The notes beneath the pieces are model-generated. The model saw only the letters and a program-made list of their open reading frames with translations, was not told where the DNA came from and made no database searches. 64,000 nucleotides of DNA from Clitoria ternatea (lineage: Eukaryota > Streptophyta > Magnoliopsida > Fabales > Fabaceae), in contig CM075669.1 of the NCBI GenBank assembly GCA_037962975.1, positions 190,658,501 to 190,722,500 of the forward strand. The letters run 5' to 3'. Position 1 is the first letter of the stretch, and each line of letters starts with the position of its first letter. Below are positions 1 through 10,452 of this stretch, one piece after another. The position numbers and the translations under genes were made by a program.

Positions 1-1
1 G

Positions 2-391
2 GCTGCAAAGGCCGAGGTGGACAAGAAAAATAAAGAACTATCTGGGAAGCTTGCCGATGTACAGGAAGAGCAGGCGAAGGAGCGGATGGAAACCGAGGAG
101 CAGATGGCTGAATTTTCGGTACTGGCCGATGTTGCCTTCAGTTCTGCCGTTCGCCAGGTTGTACACCGGAATTCCGCTGTTCAACTTAACCTGAACGGTA
201 TAGGTGTCTACTATGAATTTCATGGTGGCCACCTATATGCTATGGACTGGGGTCAGGCTTCGGAACCTGAGGATATTCCTTATGAACTGATGCCTCTCCC
301 CGAAGGCCAAAGCATGGAACTGAGGACGGTGTCGGAGGAATCTGAGAGGACAGCCTCTGCTAGACCGGACTCTCCAGCACCCAACTCTTGA
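2..391 (+). CDS. C-terminal part of an antisense ORF of element A (5' end outside window)
   Basis: The frame is open from base 2 and ends at 391, so only the last ~129 codons are seen. The first ~35 residues are a charged, heptad-rich coiled coil (many K/E). A mixed alpha/beta-looking tail follows (FSVLADVAFSSAVRQVV, then YYEFHGGHLYAMDW), with an acidic, Ser/Pro-rich end. It runs against the retrotransposon genes and converges on pol, as do the antisense ORFs described downstream of pol in some plant Tat elements. Those often carry the 'putative gypsy type transposon' domain followed by a coiled coil. That domain is not in the visible part, so the family is inferred from position, the coiled coil, and the better-preserved counterpart in element B (33337-35508). 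It could instead be the tail of an unrelated captured gene. Confidence 0.55.
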   Translation, partial: AAKAEVDKKNKELSGKLADVQEEQAKERMETEEQMAEFSVLADVAFSSAVRQVVHRNSAVQLNLNGIGVYYEFHGGHLYAMDWGQASEPEDIPYELMPLPEGQSMELRTVSEESERTASARPDSPAPNS

Positions 392-958
392 TTTTTTCTC
401 TTTTTCTTAGCCTTGTTCCGGGATGGGCTCCGGAGTTTTAATTCTGTAATGGCCTCGGTGCCCTTTATTAATGCAATGCAATTTTCATCCATCAGCTTGT
501 CTTCTCTTTTCTTTCAAAATATTTCTAAGTATCTTTTCCTTGTGACCGGTATGACTTGAAGTAACACCGTCTAATCATCAACTTGGGACACGGACTTAAT
601 TCGGTCTTTTGCGAAGCATAGAATATCGGATCGGTGTATCATGGCCACCCCGTCCACAACTTCGATTAACCTTTGAACCTTCGTTGTAGTTGACCTGACA
701 TCGGTCTTGGCAGCAACCCAATTCCATCCGAGGTGGGTTTCATGACACCGTTTGTTACGCCTCGAAGTAGTAAGAGGTGAAACCATTGGGACACCGTCTC
801 TCGCAACTTGACAGGGTCTCTTTCATTCGACCTTGGGGGTCATAACATCGTCCTTTGGGTCATCATGTCTTAGAATAAAGTGGACCTCCTCCACTTAGTA
901 TTCACGTCGGATCAACACCGTTCTTCTTTTTTTTTTTTTTTTTTTTTTTTTTCATACA
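392..958. other. Spacer between antisense ORF and tandem array of element A
   Basis: No gene is seen. It should hold the 3' UTR of the antisense ORF. An AATAAA-like hexamer near 872 could be its polyadenylation signal. A run of 26 T lies at 927-952, next to the tandem array. Confidence 0.5.
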
Positions 959-1740
959 GTGGGTGATAGGAAGGTAAGAGCGGGGAACTGCCCCTTGACT
1001 GAAGATAAAATATGGGGTGTGGCCCTTGATTTGTGGAAAAGTAAAGGTGGGGGATTGCCCCTTCACTGACAGGAAAATAAATTGGGGTGTGGCCCTTGGT
1101 TTGCAGAAAGGTAAAGGTGGGGGATTGCCCCTTGACTGACAGGAAAATAAATTGGGGTGTGGCCCTTGGTTTGCAGAAAAGTAAAGGTGGGGGATTGCCC
1201 CTTCACTGACAGGAAAATAAATTGGGGTGTGGCCCTTGGTTTGCAGAAAAGTAAAGGTGGGGGATTGCCCCTTGACTGACAGGAAAATAGATGTGGGGTG
1301 TGGCCCTTGGTTTGCAAAAGGTACAGGTGGGGAATTGCCCCTTGACTGACAGGAAAATAAATGTGGGGTGTGGCCCTTGATTTGCAGAAAGGTAAAGGTG
1401 GGGGATTGCCCCTTCACTGACAGGAAAATAAATGTGGGGTGTGGCCCTTGATTTGCAAAACGTAAAAGTGGGGGATTGCCCCTTGACTGACAGGAAAATA
1501 AATGTGGGGTGTGGCCCTTGGTTTGCAAAAGGTAAAAGTGGGGGATTGCCCCTTGACTGACAGGAAAATAAATGTGGGGTGTGGCCCTTGGTTTGCAAAA
1601 GGTAAAGGTGGGGGATTGCCCCTTGACTGACAGGAAGATAAATGTGGGGTGTGGCCCTTGGTTTGCAAAAGGTAAAAGTGGGGGATTGCCCCTTGACTGA
1701 CAGGAAAATAAAGGTGGGGTGTGGCCCTTGTTGGGAATGT
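959..1740 (-). repeat. Tandem array, ~70-bp unit, about 11 copies, in the 3' region of element A
   Basis: The landmark ggggtgtggccctt recurs near 1014, 1084, 1154, 1224, 1295, 1365, 1436, 1506, 1576, 1646 and 1716, a spacing of 70-71 bp. Each unit also holds gggggattgcccctt and tgacaggaaaataaa. Copies are nearly identical, so amplification or homogenisation is recent. The array lies beyond the pol stop in the element's own direction, where Ogre elements commonly carry tandem repeats. The minus strand is nearly free of stops in all frames, which produces long spurious ORFs. Confidence 0.95.
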
Positions 1741-2160
1741 TTAGGAAGTGTAGTTCCACTGGGGAAGGATATCCCCTCTTGGTGACTGGGAAAGTGTTAA
1801 GTGAGTTGGGACAGAGTAATCTGGGAGTTGTCGGGGAACTGTCTTCCTAAGGAAAGAGAATGAAATTCGGGGAGATGCCCCAGTTTGATATGACTGCATG
1901 AAATCTTGGGGAACTGCCCCTTGAATAAACCTGGGAAAATGCTCCAGTTTGACATGATTGGATGAAATCCTGGGGAACTGTCCCTTTGAATGAAAGAACG
2001 AACTCAGGGAGATGCCCCAGTTTGGGTTGACCGGGAAGTGCAGTCCTGCTGGGAAATGACTTGGGGAAGTGTAGTTTTTGGTGATTATGGTTCTGCTGGG
2101 GGATGCGAACTTGGGAAGTGCCCGTTTTGGCGATTGTGATTTCACTGGGGATGCCAATCT
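1741..2160 (-). repeat. Diverged extension of the tandem array
   Basis: Looser, shorter repeats share words with the 70-bp array, such as ggggaactgcccctt near 1908 and 1972, and variants of gatgccccagtttg near 1873, 1948 and 2018. This looks like an older, partly scrambled part of the same array. No coding function is claimed. Confidence 0.6.
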
Positions 2161-2899
2161 ACTAATTTCTCTTAGGGAAAACTTCTGGTCCGGATCCTTG
2201 GTGTCCGGTTCTTCATTTCTGTGTGACGTAGTTCCATCACCCTTCGAAACAGATGGTTAGAAGCAAGAGTAATCAAAAGAATCGACATTTCGAGTGACCT
2301 TTCTCGAAAGATAGGCTTTCAGGATAACTCATGGATGAGATAGAGACAATTTCTATCTTCCAGGAACATAATTAACAGAATTGGTTATGCTTTCTCACGG
2401 GCCAGGTCTGACGCCAGGATACATTTTGCTTCACCACGACTTTTCATTTCATCACTTTTCATTTCAAAAATTTCCTCTTAAGAAAAACTTGTTCGTTTAT
2501 AAGATTCAGCCGTTGACTCAGGGGAAGGAAAGGGAAAGCTCATTTTATTATTGAATATAAGTATGTACACTGGTAACGAAGGTAAAGGTAACAAAAACAT
2601 ATGTATAAAGGTGGGAGGGAAAGAAGGCCTTTTGAACCCTCCAGCGACTCCCCGCGAGTGATAAGAATCCGGATCTTTCCTCACGACTTCGAGATTGTCC
2701 TCTGATTTTACTTCTGGGAAATGACTTTTGACAAAGATACGCCTGCCTGACCAGTTTTCCTTCTCTGAAGAGTTCTCGTCCTTATGCCTGAACTTGTAGC
2801 TTTTTATTCTACCTGAGTCGCCCTTCCGGGTCTTCGACTCATCAAGCAGCTCTAATTTTTGCCTAGGCTGCCCCATGGGTTTTCAGCCTAGTGAGCACC

Positions 2900-2903
<4 letters not shown>
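2161..2903. other. 3' untranslated region of element A, downstream of pol
   Basis: No recognisable gene. A minus-strand frame of 132 codons (2478-2876) is open, but it is low-complexity charged sequence with no recognised domain. I treat it as chance. Confidence 0.5.

Positions 2904-2935
<32 letters not shown>
2904..2935 (-). repeat. 32-base A tract (minus strand) touching the pol stop codon
   Basis: An unbroken run of 32 T on the plus strand. In element direction the pol stop TAA (2936-2934) runs straight into poly(A). It could be a slippage-expanded microsatellite or a fossil junction. Confidence 0.9.
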
Positions 2936-2937
<2 letters not shown>

Positions 2938-5900
2938 GCAAAATATTTCTTCACCGCGTCGGCGTTCACAGGCATTGGTAGATCCTCTCCATCCATGTTG
3001 GCAAGGATTAGAGCTCCTCCAGAGAAAGCCTTCTTCACGACGTATGGTCCTTCGTAATTAGGTGTCCATTTCCCTCGGATGTCCTTTTGGATTGGCAAGA
3101 TTTTCTTGAGGACTAGGTCTCCTTCTCGGAATTGTCGAGGTCGTACCTTCTTTTCAAACGCTCGTTTCATACGCTTCTGATATAGCTGACCATGACAAAG
3201 GGCGGTTAATCTCTTTCCATCAATCAGATTTAACTGGTCATGTCGAGCTTGGACCCACTCAGCTTCCTTTAATTCCGCCTCCATTATCACTCGAAGAGAA
3301 GGGATCTCTACTTCGAAAGGCAGGACTGCTTCCATACCATAAACCAGGGAGAATGGAGTTGCCCCAGTTGAAGTTCGTACCGAGGTACGATACCCATGCA
3401 AAGCAAAGGGGAGCATTTCGCTCCAATCTCTGTAGGTCACAACCATTTTCTGTACGATCTTCTTGATGTTTTTATTGGCTGCCTCGACTGCCCCATTCAT
3501 TTTAGGGCGATACGGGGAGGAATTATGATGGTGGATTTTGAAGTCTTCACAAAGTTCCTTCATCATTTTGTTATTCAGATTCATGCCGTTATCAGTGATG
3601 ATCTGACTCGGCAGACCGTACCGGCATATCAGTTCACGCTTGACAAATTTAACCACAACACTCCTTGTCACATTGGTGTACGAAGCAGCTTCTACCCATT
3701 TTGTGAAATAGTCGATAGCGACTAAAATGAAACGATGACCGTTAGAGGCTTTTGGCTCGATGGGTCCAATGACGTCCATACCCCACATTGAAAAGGGCCA
3801 GGGAGCTGACAAGACATTTAGGGAAGACGGTGAAGCGTGAATATGGTCCGCGTATATCTGACATTTGTGACACTTACGAACATAGGCAAAACAGTCTGAC
3901 TCTATGGTCATCCAGTAGTAACCAGCCCTCAAGATCTTTCTCGACATGGCGTGCCCGTTGGTGTGAGTTCCAAAACATCCCTCGTGGACATCCCTCATGA
4001 TTTTACTTGCCTCGTCGGTGTCGATGCAACGAAGAAGGACGGAGTCGTAGTTTCTCTTATAAAGCACATCACCGTTTAAGAAGAAACCCATGGCGAGCCG
4101 TCGCAGGGTTCTCTTATCATTCTCTGTAGCATCCTCGGGATATTCTTGATTTCGGACATACCTCTTGATATCGTAATACCAAGGCTTCCCATCTGACTCC
4201 CTTTCAATCATCTGGCAATATGCGGGTTCGTGGTGCCGCGCTATTTCAATGAGAGGCATGTCGTAATCATTGCTCACCTTGAACATAGATGCTAGGGTAG
4301 CCAAAGCATCAGCCATTTGGTTGTCCTCCCGGGGAACATGGTGAAAAGAAACGTCATCAAATTCCTTAATCAACTCCTTGATGCGAGTTTGATAGGGAAT
4401 TAATTTGCTGTCTCTAGTCTCCCACTCTCCTTTTAGTTGGTGAATGACCAGGGCAGAATCCCCGTATACTTCCAATTTCTTCACTTTGGCATCCAATGCT
4501 GCTTGGATTCCCAGAGAACACGCCTCGTACTCAGCGATGTTATTGGTACAATCAAAACATAATCGAGCACAAACGGGGATAAGTTCTCTGTCAGGTGAAA
4601 TGAGGATTGCTCCGATTCCATGTCCTAATGCGTTAGAAGCACCATCAAACCTTAGGGTCCATTTATCCTTTTGGGCTCCTTCTTCATCAATCAGGGCCAT
4701 GATATCTTCGTCCGGGAAGTCAAACTGCATGGGCTGATACTCTCTTATGGGTTGATGAGCTAGGTAGTCAGCCAGAACACTTTCTTTTATAGCCTTCTGA
4801 GTGACATAGACTATATCGTACTCAGTCAGCAGGACCTGCCATCGAGCAATCCTCCCGGTTAAGGCAGGTTTTTCAAAGATATATTTGACAGGGTCCATTT
4901 TGGAAACTAGCCAAGTAGTGTGGTTCATCATGTATTGTCTCAAACGTCGGGCTGCCCATGCTAACGCACAACAGGTCCTTTCCAGAGCAGAATACCTCAT
5001 CTCGCAGTCAGTGAACTTCTTGCTTAGATAATAAATGGCATGCTCTTTCTTCCCAGTCTCATCATGTTGCCCCAACACACAACCCATGGATTCATCTAAC
5101 ACTGTCAGGTATAAAATGAGTGGTCTTCCCGGGGTAGGTGGGATCAAAACTGGCGGGTTCTGCAAGTACTGCTTTATCTTTTCAAAAGCCTTTTGACAAT
5201 CCTCGTTCCATTGAACTGGTTGGTTCTTACGGAGCAGCTTGAAAATTGGCTCGCATGTTGCCGTCAACTGTGAAATGAAGCGAGCGATGTAATTTAATCT
5301 CCCTAGGAAACCTCGAACTTCCTTTTCTGTATGGGGAGGAGGCATTTCAAGAATGGCTTTAACTTTGTCAGGGTCGACCTCTATGCCTCTCTTGCTTACT
5401 ATGAATCCCAGTAATTTCCCGGATCTTGCGCCGAAGGTGCACTTGGCTGGGTTTAGCCTAAGCTTGAATTTCCTCAGCCTTTCGAAGAGTTTCCTTAGGT
5501 CTTCCATATGCCCTTCATCCGTTTTAGACTTGGCAATAATATCATCGACGTAAACCTCTACCTCTTTGTGCATCATGTCATGGAAAAGGGTTACCATGGC
5601 CCTCTGGTAAGTTGCTCCGGCGTTCTTTAGACCAAAAGACATCACCTTATAACAGAAGGTTCCCCATAAGGTGACAAACGTGGTTTTTTCCATATCCTCG
5701 GGCGCCATCTTAATTTGATTGTATCCGGAGAAACCGTCCATGAATGAAAAGATCGTATGTTGCGCGGTATTGTCGACCAGAACATCGATCTGAGGCAGGG
5801 GAAAATCATCCTTGGGGCTAGCCCTGTTCAAATCGCGATAGTCCACGCACATTCGTACTTTGCCATCCTTTTTCGGGACCGGGACGATATTTGCCACCCA

Positions 5901-6378
5901 CTGTGGGTATTTTGCCACGGCTAAGAACCCGGCATCAAATTGCTTCTTGACTTCTTCCTTGATTTTCAAAAGCATCTCAGGCTTCATACGTCGTAGCTTC
6001 TGCTTTACTGGCGGACATTCAGGTTTTAATGGTAGCCTATGTTCGACAATGCCATTGTCCAGTCCCGGCATATCTTGGTAAGACCAGGCGAAAACATCGC
6101 TGAACTCTCTCAACAACCCAATCAGTTCCTGCCTCTGTTCTTTACTTAACGAGGTACCAATTTTGACTTCCTTTTTAACTCCTCCAATTCCCAAATCGAT
6201 AACCTCGGCTATCTCTAAGTAGGGCAGAATTTCCTTATCCTCTTGTTCCAATAACCGGGTTAACTCAGGCGAGGGATCGTAGTCTTCATCATATTCCTCA
6301 TTGGCGCAATCAGTTAGACAGTCAAAATCGTGAAATAAGACCGAATCCTCACTATTCTCAGATGAATCGCTTTCGGAT
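2934..6378 (-). CDS. pol: Element A pol exon: reverse transcriptase, RNase H, second (archaeal-type) RNase H, integrase
   Basis: This region copies element RNA into DNA and integrates it. The exon starts at the AG acceptor (intron ends at 6379) and is open to the TAA at 2934, about 1148 codons. In order: an acidic linker; RT with the YVDD catalytic motif at 5541-5552; the connection RNase H (around LTVLDESMGCVLGQ and FTDCEMRYSALERTCCALAWA); an additional archaeal-type RNase H beginning near FDGASNALGHGIGAI and ending with MADALATLAS; then integrase with an HHCC zinc region (HEGCFGTHTNGH, CHKCQ) and a DDE core (MDVIGP near 3780, ITDNG near 3590, NGAVEAANK near 3485). The C-terminal GDLVLKK and GPYVVKKAF region follows. 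The second RNase H is diagnostic of the Tat lineage. No ATG is needed at the start because the exon is probably joined to gag-pro by splicing. Confidence 0.95.
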
Positions 6379-6569
6379 CTGCATTTTCAGTGTATCATAG
6401 CAAATGAAAAGGAAAACAAGCAAGAGAAAGGTTTAAATAATAGGTTACTAAACAGATCAAGCTATTTGGAAACTGACGGCATTTATTATTAAACAAACGA
6501 ACAAGTTTTTATTGTTACAAAAGGAGATCCCGAAGCATAGCTACAGGATCGAACAGAAAACATGATTAC
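6379..6569 (-). other. Candidate 191-bp intron between protease and RT of element A
   Basis: Minus-strand GTAATC at 6569-6564 is the donor. It overlaps the end of the gag-pro frame so that the stop codon lies inside the intron. The acceptor is TGCAG ending at 6379. Removing 6569-6379 leaves two bases of a codon at 6571-6570 that are completed by 6378, and the frame then continues without a stop into the RT exon. Ogre elements are known to carry a partly spliced intron at this place. Exact boundaries need RNA evidence. Confidence 0.82.
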
Positions 6570-9500
6570 TTTGATGAAATGGTACAAATCGTGGGGAATT
6601 CTATGACCTCCCAGTTGTTCAGTTCCTGACCAGGTGAGCCAGCATACACAAATCCGGGGCCTTCATCAAGATTACTCTGGATCACGGCCACTTGATCTGG
6701 AAACATTACTCCGGCGCTCTTGAAGCTCTGGTAGAGGTCACAGATGGGGATTTTCGCAGTGTTGAGTGCATGCCCGATATGACGAGTAATCCTCTTCCCT
6801 CTCCTCTCTTTTTCTTCCCCTTTTTGGTCTTCAGTGGTAGGTTGGTATCCCAGGCCGTACCTATTTTTGTTCTCAGGGAGACAGACAGGTTGAATTCTTC
6901 CTTCCAGTTCTCTTCCGAGTCCTTTTCCCGGCTTATATCCTCCTCGTAGCATGGTCTTCGCTACTGCTAGCGGTACCTTTGGGAAAGGCATACTTGTGGC
7001 GTTGGCTATCTCCAAAGCCTGGAAAGATGTCTCGAGGGCTTCCTCGGCTGCCTCTACATAGGGGGTAGTAACTGGCTTACTGACCAGAAGATCCTCCTCT
7101 CCAGAAACGATTACCAGTCTGTTATCAACGATGAACTTTAGTTTCTGGTGTAAAGTGGAAGGAACTACCCCCGCTGAATGGATCCATGGCCTCCCTAACA
7201 AGCAACTATAGGCGGGCATGATATCCATTACTTGGAAGAGAACTTGAAAGATATGGGGTCCAACTTGTATGGGTAGCTCAATTTCGCCTATGACTTCCCG
7301 TCGGGTCCCATCAAAAGCTCTTACTATCATGGAGCTCGGTCTCATGCATGCCCCATCTACGGGTAGTTTAGCTAATGTAGACTTGGGCATCACATTCAAG
7401 GATGATCCATTATCGACGAGCACTTTTGCCATAATATGGTCTTGACACTTCACAGAGATGTGGAGCGCTTTGTTGTGTCTTTTCCCTTCCACCGGCACCT
7501 CGTCATCCGTGAAAGTCAGATAGTTACTGGCCACTATATGCCCAACGATACCTTGGAACTTATCAATAGGCAAGTCATGTTTCACGTGCGCCTCACTTAG
7601 CACCTTCATCAGCGCGTTCCGATGTGATTCAGAACTTGTCAGCAGAGATAATAAGGAGATCTTGGCGGGGGTATAGTTCAACTGATCCAATACCTGGTAA
7701 TCACTGTGGCGGATAAATTTTAAGAACTCCCCAGTCTCTTCTTCTGGCACAACCTTCTTTGCTTCGCCAGCGATCCCAACCTTCCCGGTTTCGCCTTCTA
7801 CGGCCGTCTTGTCTTGCTTTGGCTCCGAAGGCGCATACACTCTCCCACTTCGGGTCATTCCGCCTACACCGGCGATGTTGGTAACCAACAAAGCAGGCGC
7901 CGGATCAACTATTACGGGGTTGGAAACAACTATGTCCGTGTTATACTTCCAAGGCACGGCGTGGGAGTTGTCATACGGGAATGGAGCAGGTGGCCGTGCC
8001 GTAATAGTAGTTCTGGCAGGGGTCTGTGTTAGCGACGCGTTTTTACTATAAAATATGACCAGGGGTTTTGGGGCCCGAGGTCCAGTTTGTCCCTGTATCA
8101 TATTTACCTCATCGCCATGGCGCTTGCAGACTCGTATAGTGTGACTGTCCATAAACCTTTGGAGTGTTTTTCGAAACTCTTGCTGCTTTGTCGATTGGGC
8201 ATCATCAAAGTCTTCATCCCATTTGTCCTTCACTAACCCTACCTCAAACATAAGGGAGTGAATTCCTTTTAGAGGCATCTGAATGTCCTCAACATTGGAC
8301 GTATACTCCACATCTTCCCCGATAGCATTGACCCCGGGTCCTTCATGATTAGGCAGAGGGTTTGTTGTCACATTTGGACTTCCTTCTCGGAAGCTTATCC
8401 AATCTGCCTGAATCAGGTCCCTTACTTTATATTTCAAAGCCAGACAATTTTCAGTAGAATGGCCTGGTGCACCCGCATGATAATCGCACCGGGCATTAGG
8501 GTCATACCCCCTAGGATAAGGTGGCTGTAATGGCCTCAAGGGACAGGGTACTACTAGAGTTTTTTCAATGAGGTGAGGCAAGAGTTCGGTATAGGATATT
8601 GGGATGGGATCGAATTGGGGTGGAGCACGGTCATTGTTCCTTCTTTGGATATTTGGCGGTGGGTTGGCTTGTGGTGCTTGGTGTGGTATCTGTGGTGGCG
8701 CAGGTGGCCGTACAACGGTTGGTCTGAATTGTGGTGGATTATGGTTTGGAATAGCTGCCACATACGGGTGCGACACGCCGGGATATACTGGTGAAAGGCT
8801 AACTGGGGTAGGTGGCCCTGCCAGGTTCCTTCTCTGGTTGTGAGAGACAAAGTTGGTCTCCCCTTCTCTTCTCCTGTTTTCGCCGAGTGTAGGTCTCCTT
8901 GCAGCTCCCATCCCAGATGGACTTCGGACTATCCTGCCGGTCCTTAGTCCATTTTCTATCCTTTCTCCAATAGTGACAATATCAGAGAAATGGGACGAGA
9001 CACTTCCAATCATCTTCTCATAGAAAGGAGTTTGAAGTGTATCTATGAACATAGTGATCACCTCCTTTTCAGATAGAGGTGGGTCAACCTGTGCCGCTAC
9101 TTCGCGCCACCTTTGGGCGTATTCCTTGAACGTCTCGTTATCTTTCTTAGTCATGTTCTGCAATTGTCCCCTATCCGGGGCCATGTCCAGGTTATATTTG
9201 TATTGTTGCATGAACGAGTCTGCTAGGTCTTTCCAGCAGCGTATACGAGAGCGCTCTAGATGATTGTACCATGTCAGGGGAGCCCCAACCAGGCTGTCCT
9301 GAAAACAATGAATCAGCAGAGGGTCATTTGACGCATGCGAAGCCATCTTACGGCAGTACATGGTTAGATGATTCTTCGGGCATGTCAACCCTCTGTATTT
9401 GTCAAAATCAGGCGTCTTGAATTTAGGAGGTATGACGACATCAGGGATTAGACAAAGTTCAGCAGCAGTGCCTGTCCCAAATCTACTTGTTCCTTCCATC

Positions 9501-10147
9501 TCCCTTAAACGCCTTTCCAAGAATTCCAACCTCTCTTCTTGGGTAGTAGCCACAGCATTTGGACTGGCAGCAGTATGTTGACTAACCTTCCCGTGTTGCT
9601 GGTAGGAATGAAACATGTCAGGGTTTGGTATGAAGGTATCTGGTTTGGCAGTGGTTTGGGGTATATGAATGGTATGAGCAGGCTGTGCTTGGGCGGCTTG
9701 TGTATGAGTAGGTGGCACCAGGGTGGCTTGTGCTTGGGCAAGCGGGTTGTTTGATTGATTAGTGTTAGGCTGGGCAGTGATGGGAACTGGGTCTTGGTGG
9801 CAAGGTTCTTCCTGGAGTGGTGGAAAATATCCGTGTGGCAAACCATACGGAGGAAAGGGAATAACATTTCCTTCCTCATCCACAAAGGTGTGTTGTTGGG
9901 TGTTTGCAGGATTTGGCCTTCTTATGCGAACAACGAGAGGAGGTGCGGTGGTCCTGGGGTCAGATCCTGTAGCCGGACCTTGACCGTGATGGGAGGTGGG
10001 TGGTTGTTGCCGGGCGTCTTCAACCCCTGCAGAAGATCCCCCTTCTGTGACTCTCCTTTCCAGGAGCTTGGCCATCTCGGCCATCTGTTCCTTGACCTGG
10101 GCGAGCTCAGCCTTCAAATTCTCATTTTCTTGTTCTATGTCAGCCAT
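6566..10147 (-). CDS. gag-pro: Element A gag-protease polyprotein
   Basis: Capsid plus aspartic protease. I start at the ATG at 10147 because a coiled coil (ENENLKAELAQVKEQMAEM) begins right after it; the frame is open 30 codons further up but without an ATG there. Next comes a Pro/Gln-rich stretch, then the retrotransposon gag core (PDFDKYRGLTCPKNHL, LTWYNHLE, then FKEYAQRWREVAAQV). A zinc-knuckle-like CDYHAGAPGHSTENC follows, with His where the second Cys is usual. The protease has its active site in LVDNGSSLNVM and the flap-side LLGRPWIHSAG. A G-patch-like segment (GGYKPGKGLGRELEGR) lies near the C terminus. The unspliced frame stops at 6566 inside the intron, which would give gag-pro from unspliced RNA and gag-pro-pol from spliced RNA (inference). 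Confidence 0.95.
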   Translation of the reverse strand: MADIEQENENLKAELAQVKEQMAEMAKLLERRVTEGGSSAGVEDARQQPPTSHHGQGPATGSDPRTTAPPLVVRIRRPNPANTQQHTFVDEEGNVIPFPPYGLPHGYFPPLQEEPCHQDPVPITAQPNTNQSNNPLAQAQATLVPPTHTQAAQAQPAHTIHIPQTTAKPDTFIPNPDMFHSYQQHGKVSQHTAASPNAVATTQEERLEFLERRLREMEGTSRFGTGTAAELCLIPDVVIPPKFKTPDFDKYRGLTCPKNHLTMYCRKMASHASNDPLLIHCFQDSLVGAPLTWYNHLERSRIRCWKDLADSFMQQYKYNLDMAPDRGQLQNMTKKDNETFKEYAQRWREVAAQVDPPLSEKEVITMFIDTLQTPFYEKMIGSVSSHFSDIVTIGERIENGLRTGRIVRSPSGMGAARRPTLGENRRREGETNFVSHNQRRNLAGPPTPVSLSPVYPGVSHPYVAAIPNHNPPQFRPTVVRPPAPPQIPHQAPQANPPPNIQRRNNDRAPPQFDPIPISYTELLPHLIEKTLVVPCPLRPLQPPYPRGYDPNARCDYHAGAPGHSTENCLALKYKVRDLIQADWISFREGSPNVTTNPLPNHEGPGVNAIGEDVEYTSNVEDIQMPLKGIHSLMFEVGLVKDKWDEDFDDAQSTKQQEFRKTLQRFMDSHTIRVCKRHGDEVNMIQGQTGPRAPKPLVIFYSKNASLTQTPARTTITARPPAPFPYDNSHAVPWKYNTDIVVSNPVIVDPAPALLVTNIAGVGGMTRSGRVYAPSEPKQDKTAVEGETGKVGIAGEAKKVVPEEETGEFLKFIRHSDYQVLDQLNYTPAKISLLSLLTSSESHRNALMKVLSEAHVKHDLPIDKFQGIVGHIVASNYLTFTDDEVPVEGKRHNKALHISVKCQDHIMAKVLVDNGSSLNVMPKSTLAKLPVDGACMRPSSMIVRAFDGTRREVIGEIELPIQVGPHIFQVLFQVMDIMPAYSCLLGRPWIHSAGVVPSTLHQKLKFIVDNRLVIVSGEEDLLVSKPVTTPYVEAAEEALETSFQALEIANATSMPFPKVPLAVAKTMLRGGYKPGKGLGRELEGRIQPVCLPENKNRYGLGYQPTTEDQKGEEKERRGKRITRHIGHALNTAKIPICDLYQSFKSAGVMFPDQVAVIQSNLDEGPGFVYAGSPGQELNNWEVIEFPTICTISSK

Positions 10148-10452
10148 GAGTTTCTTCCTGAGCCTGGTCCCGTAAGAATGTTTACCCGTAATGTCTTTAG
10201 AAAGAAACACAAAAGAAAATTTAGAAAAGATAAGCAAATTAGAGAAAAAATTAAGTGGAACGAGGTTACGCGGGAAGCGATGTTGGAACTTGACGGATCC
10301 TTCGACTGTTCCTCAGAACGTCACGTTCAAAAGTACTAAGTAAAGCATTGAATGGAAATTATCATGAGATAGTTGTGAAGACAAAGGAATCCATTATTTC
10401 GAAAAGAGTACATTATTGCCATAAAGTGCCAAGTTACAAAGCGGAAAATAAA
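10148..10452 (-). other. Spacer between ORF1 and gag-pro of element A
   Basis: A 305-bp AT-rich stretch without a recognisable gene. How gag is translated downstream of ORF1 is not evident. Re-initiation, or a second spliced RNA, would both fit. Confidence 0.4.

Noticed and set aside
902..1759. Long minus-strand open frame across the 70-bp array (285 codons) and overlapping shorter frames
   Set aside because: They are a by-product of a repeat unit without stops; no start context, domain or frame preference.
2478..2876. 132-codon minus-strand frame after pol of element A
   Set aside because: Low-complexity charged residues and no match to a known Ogre protein; kept only as 3' UTR.
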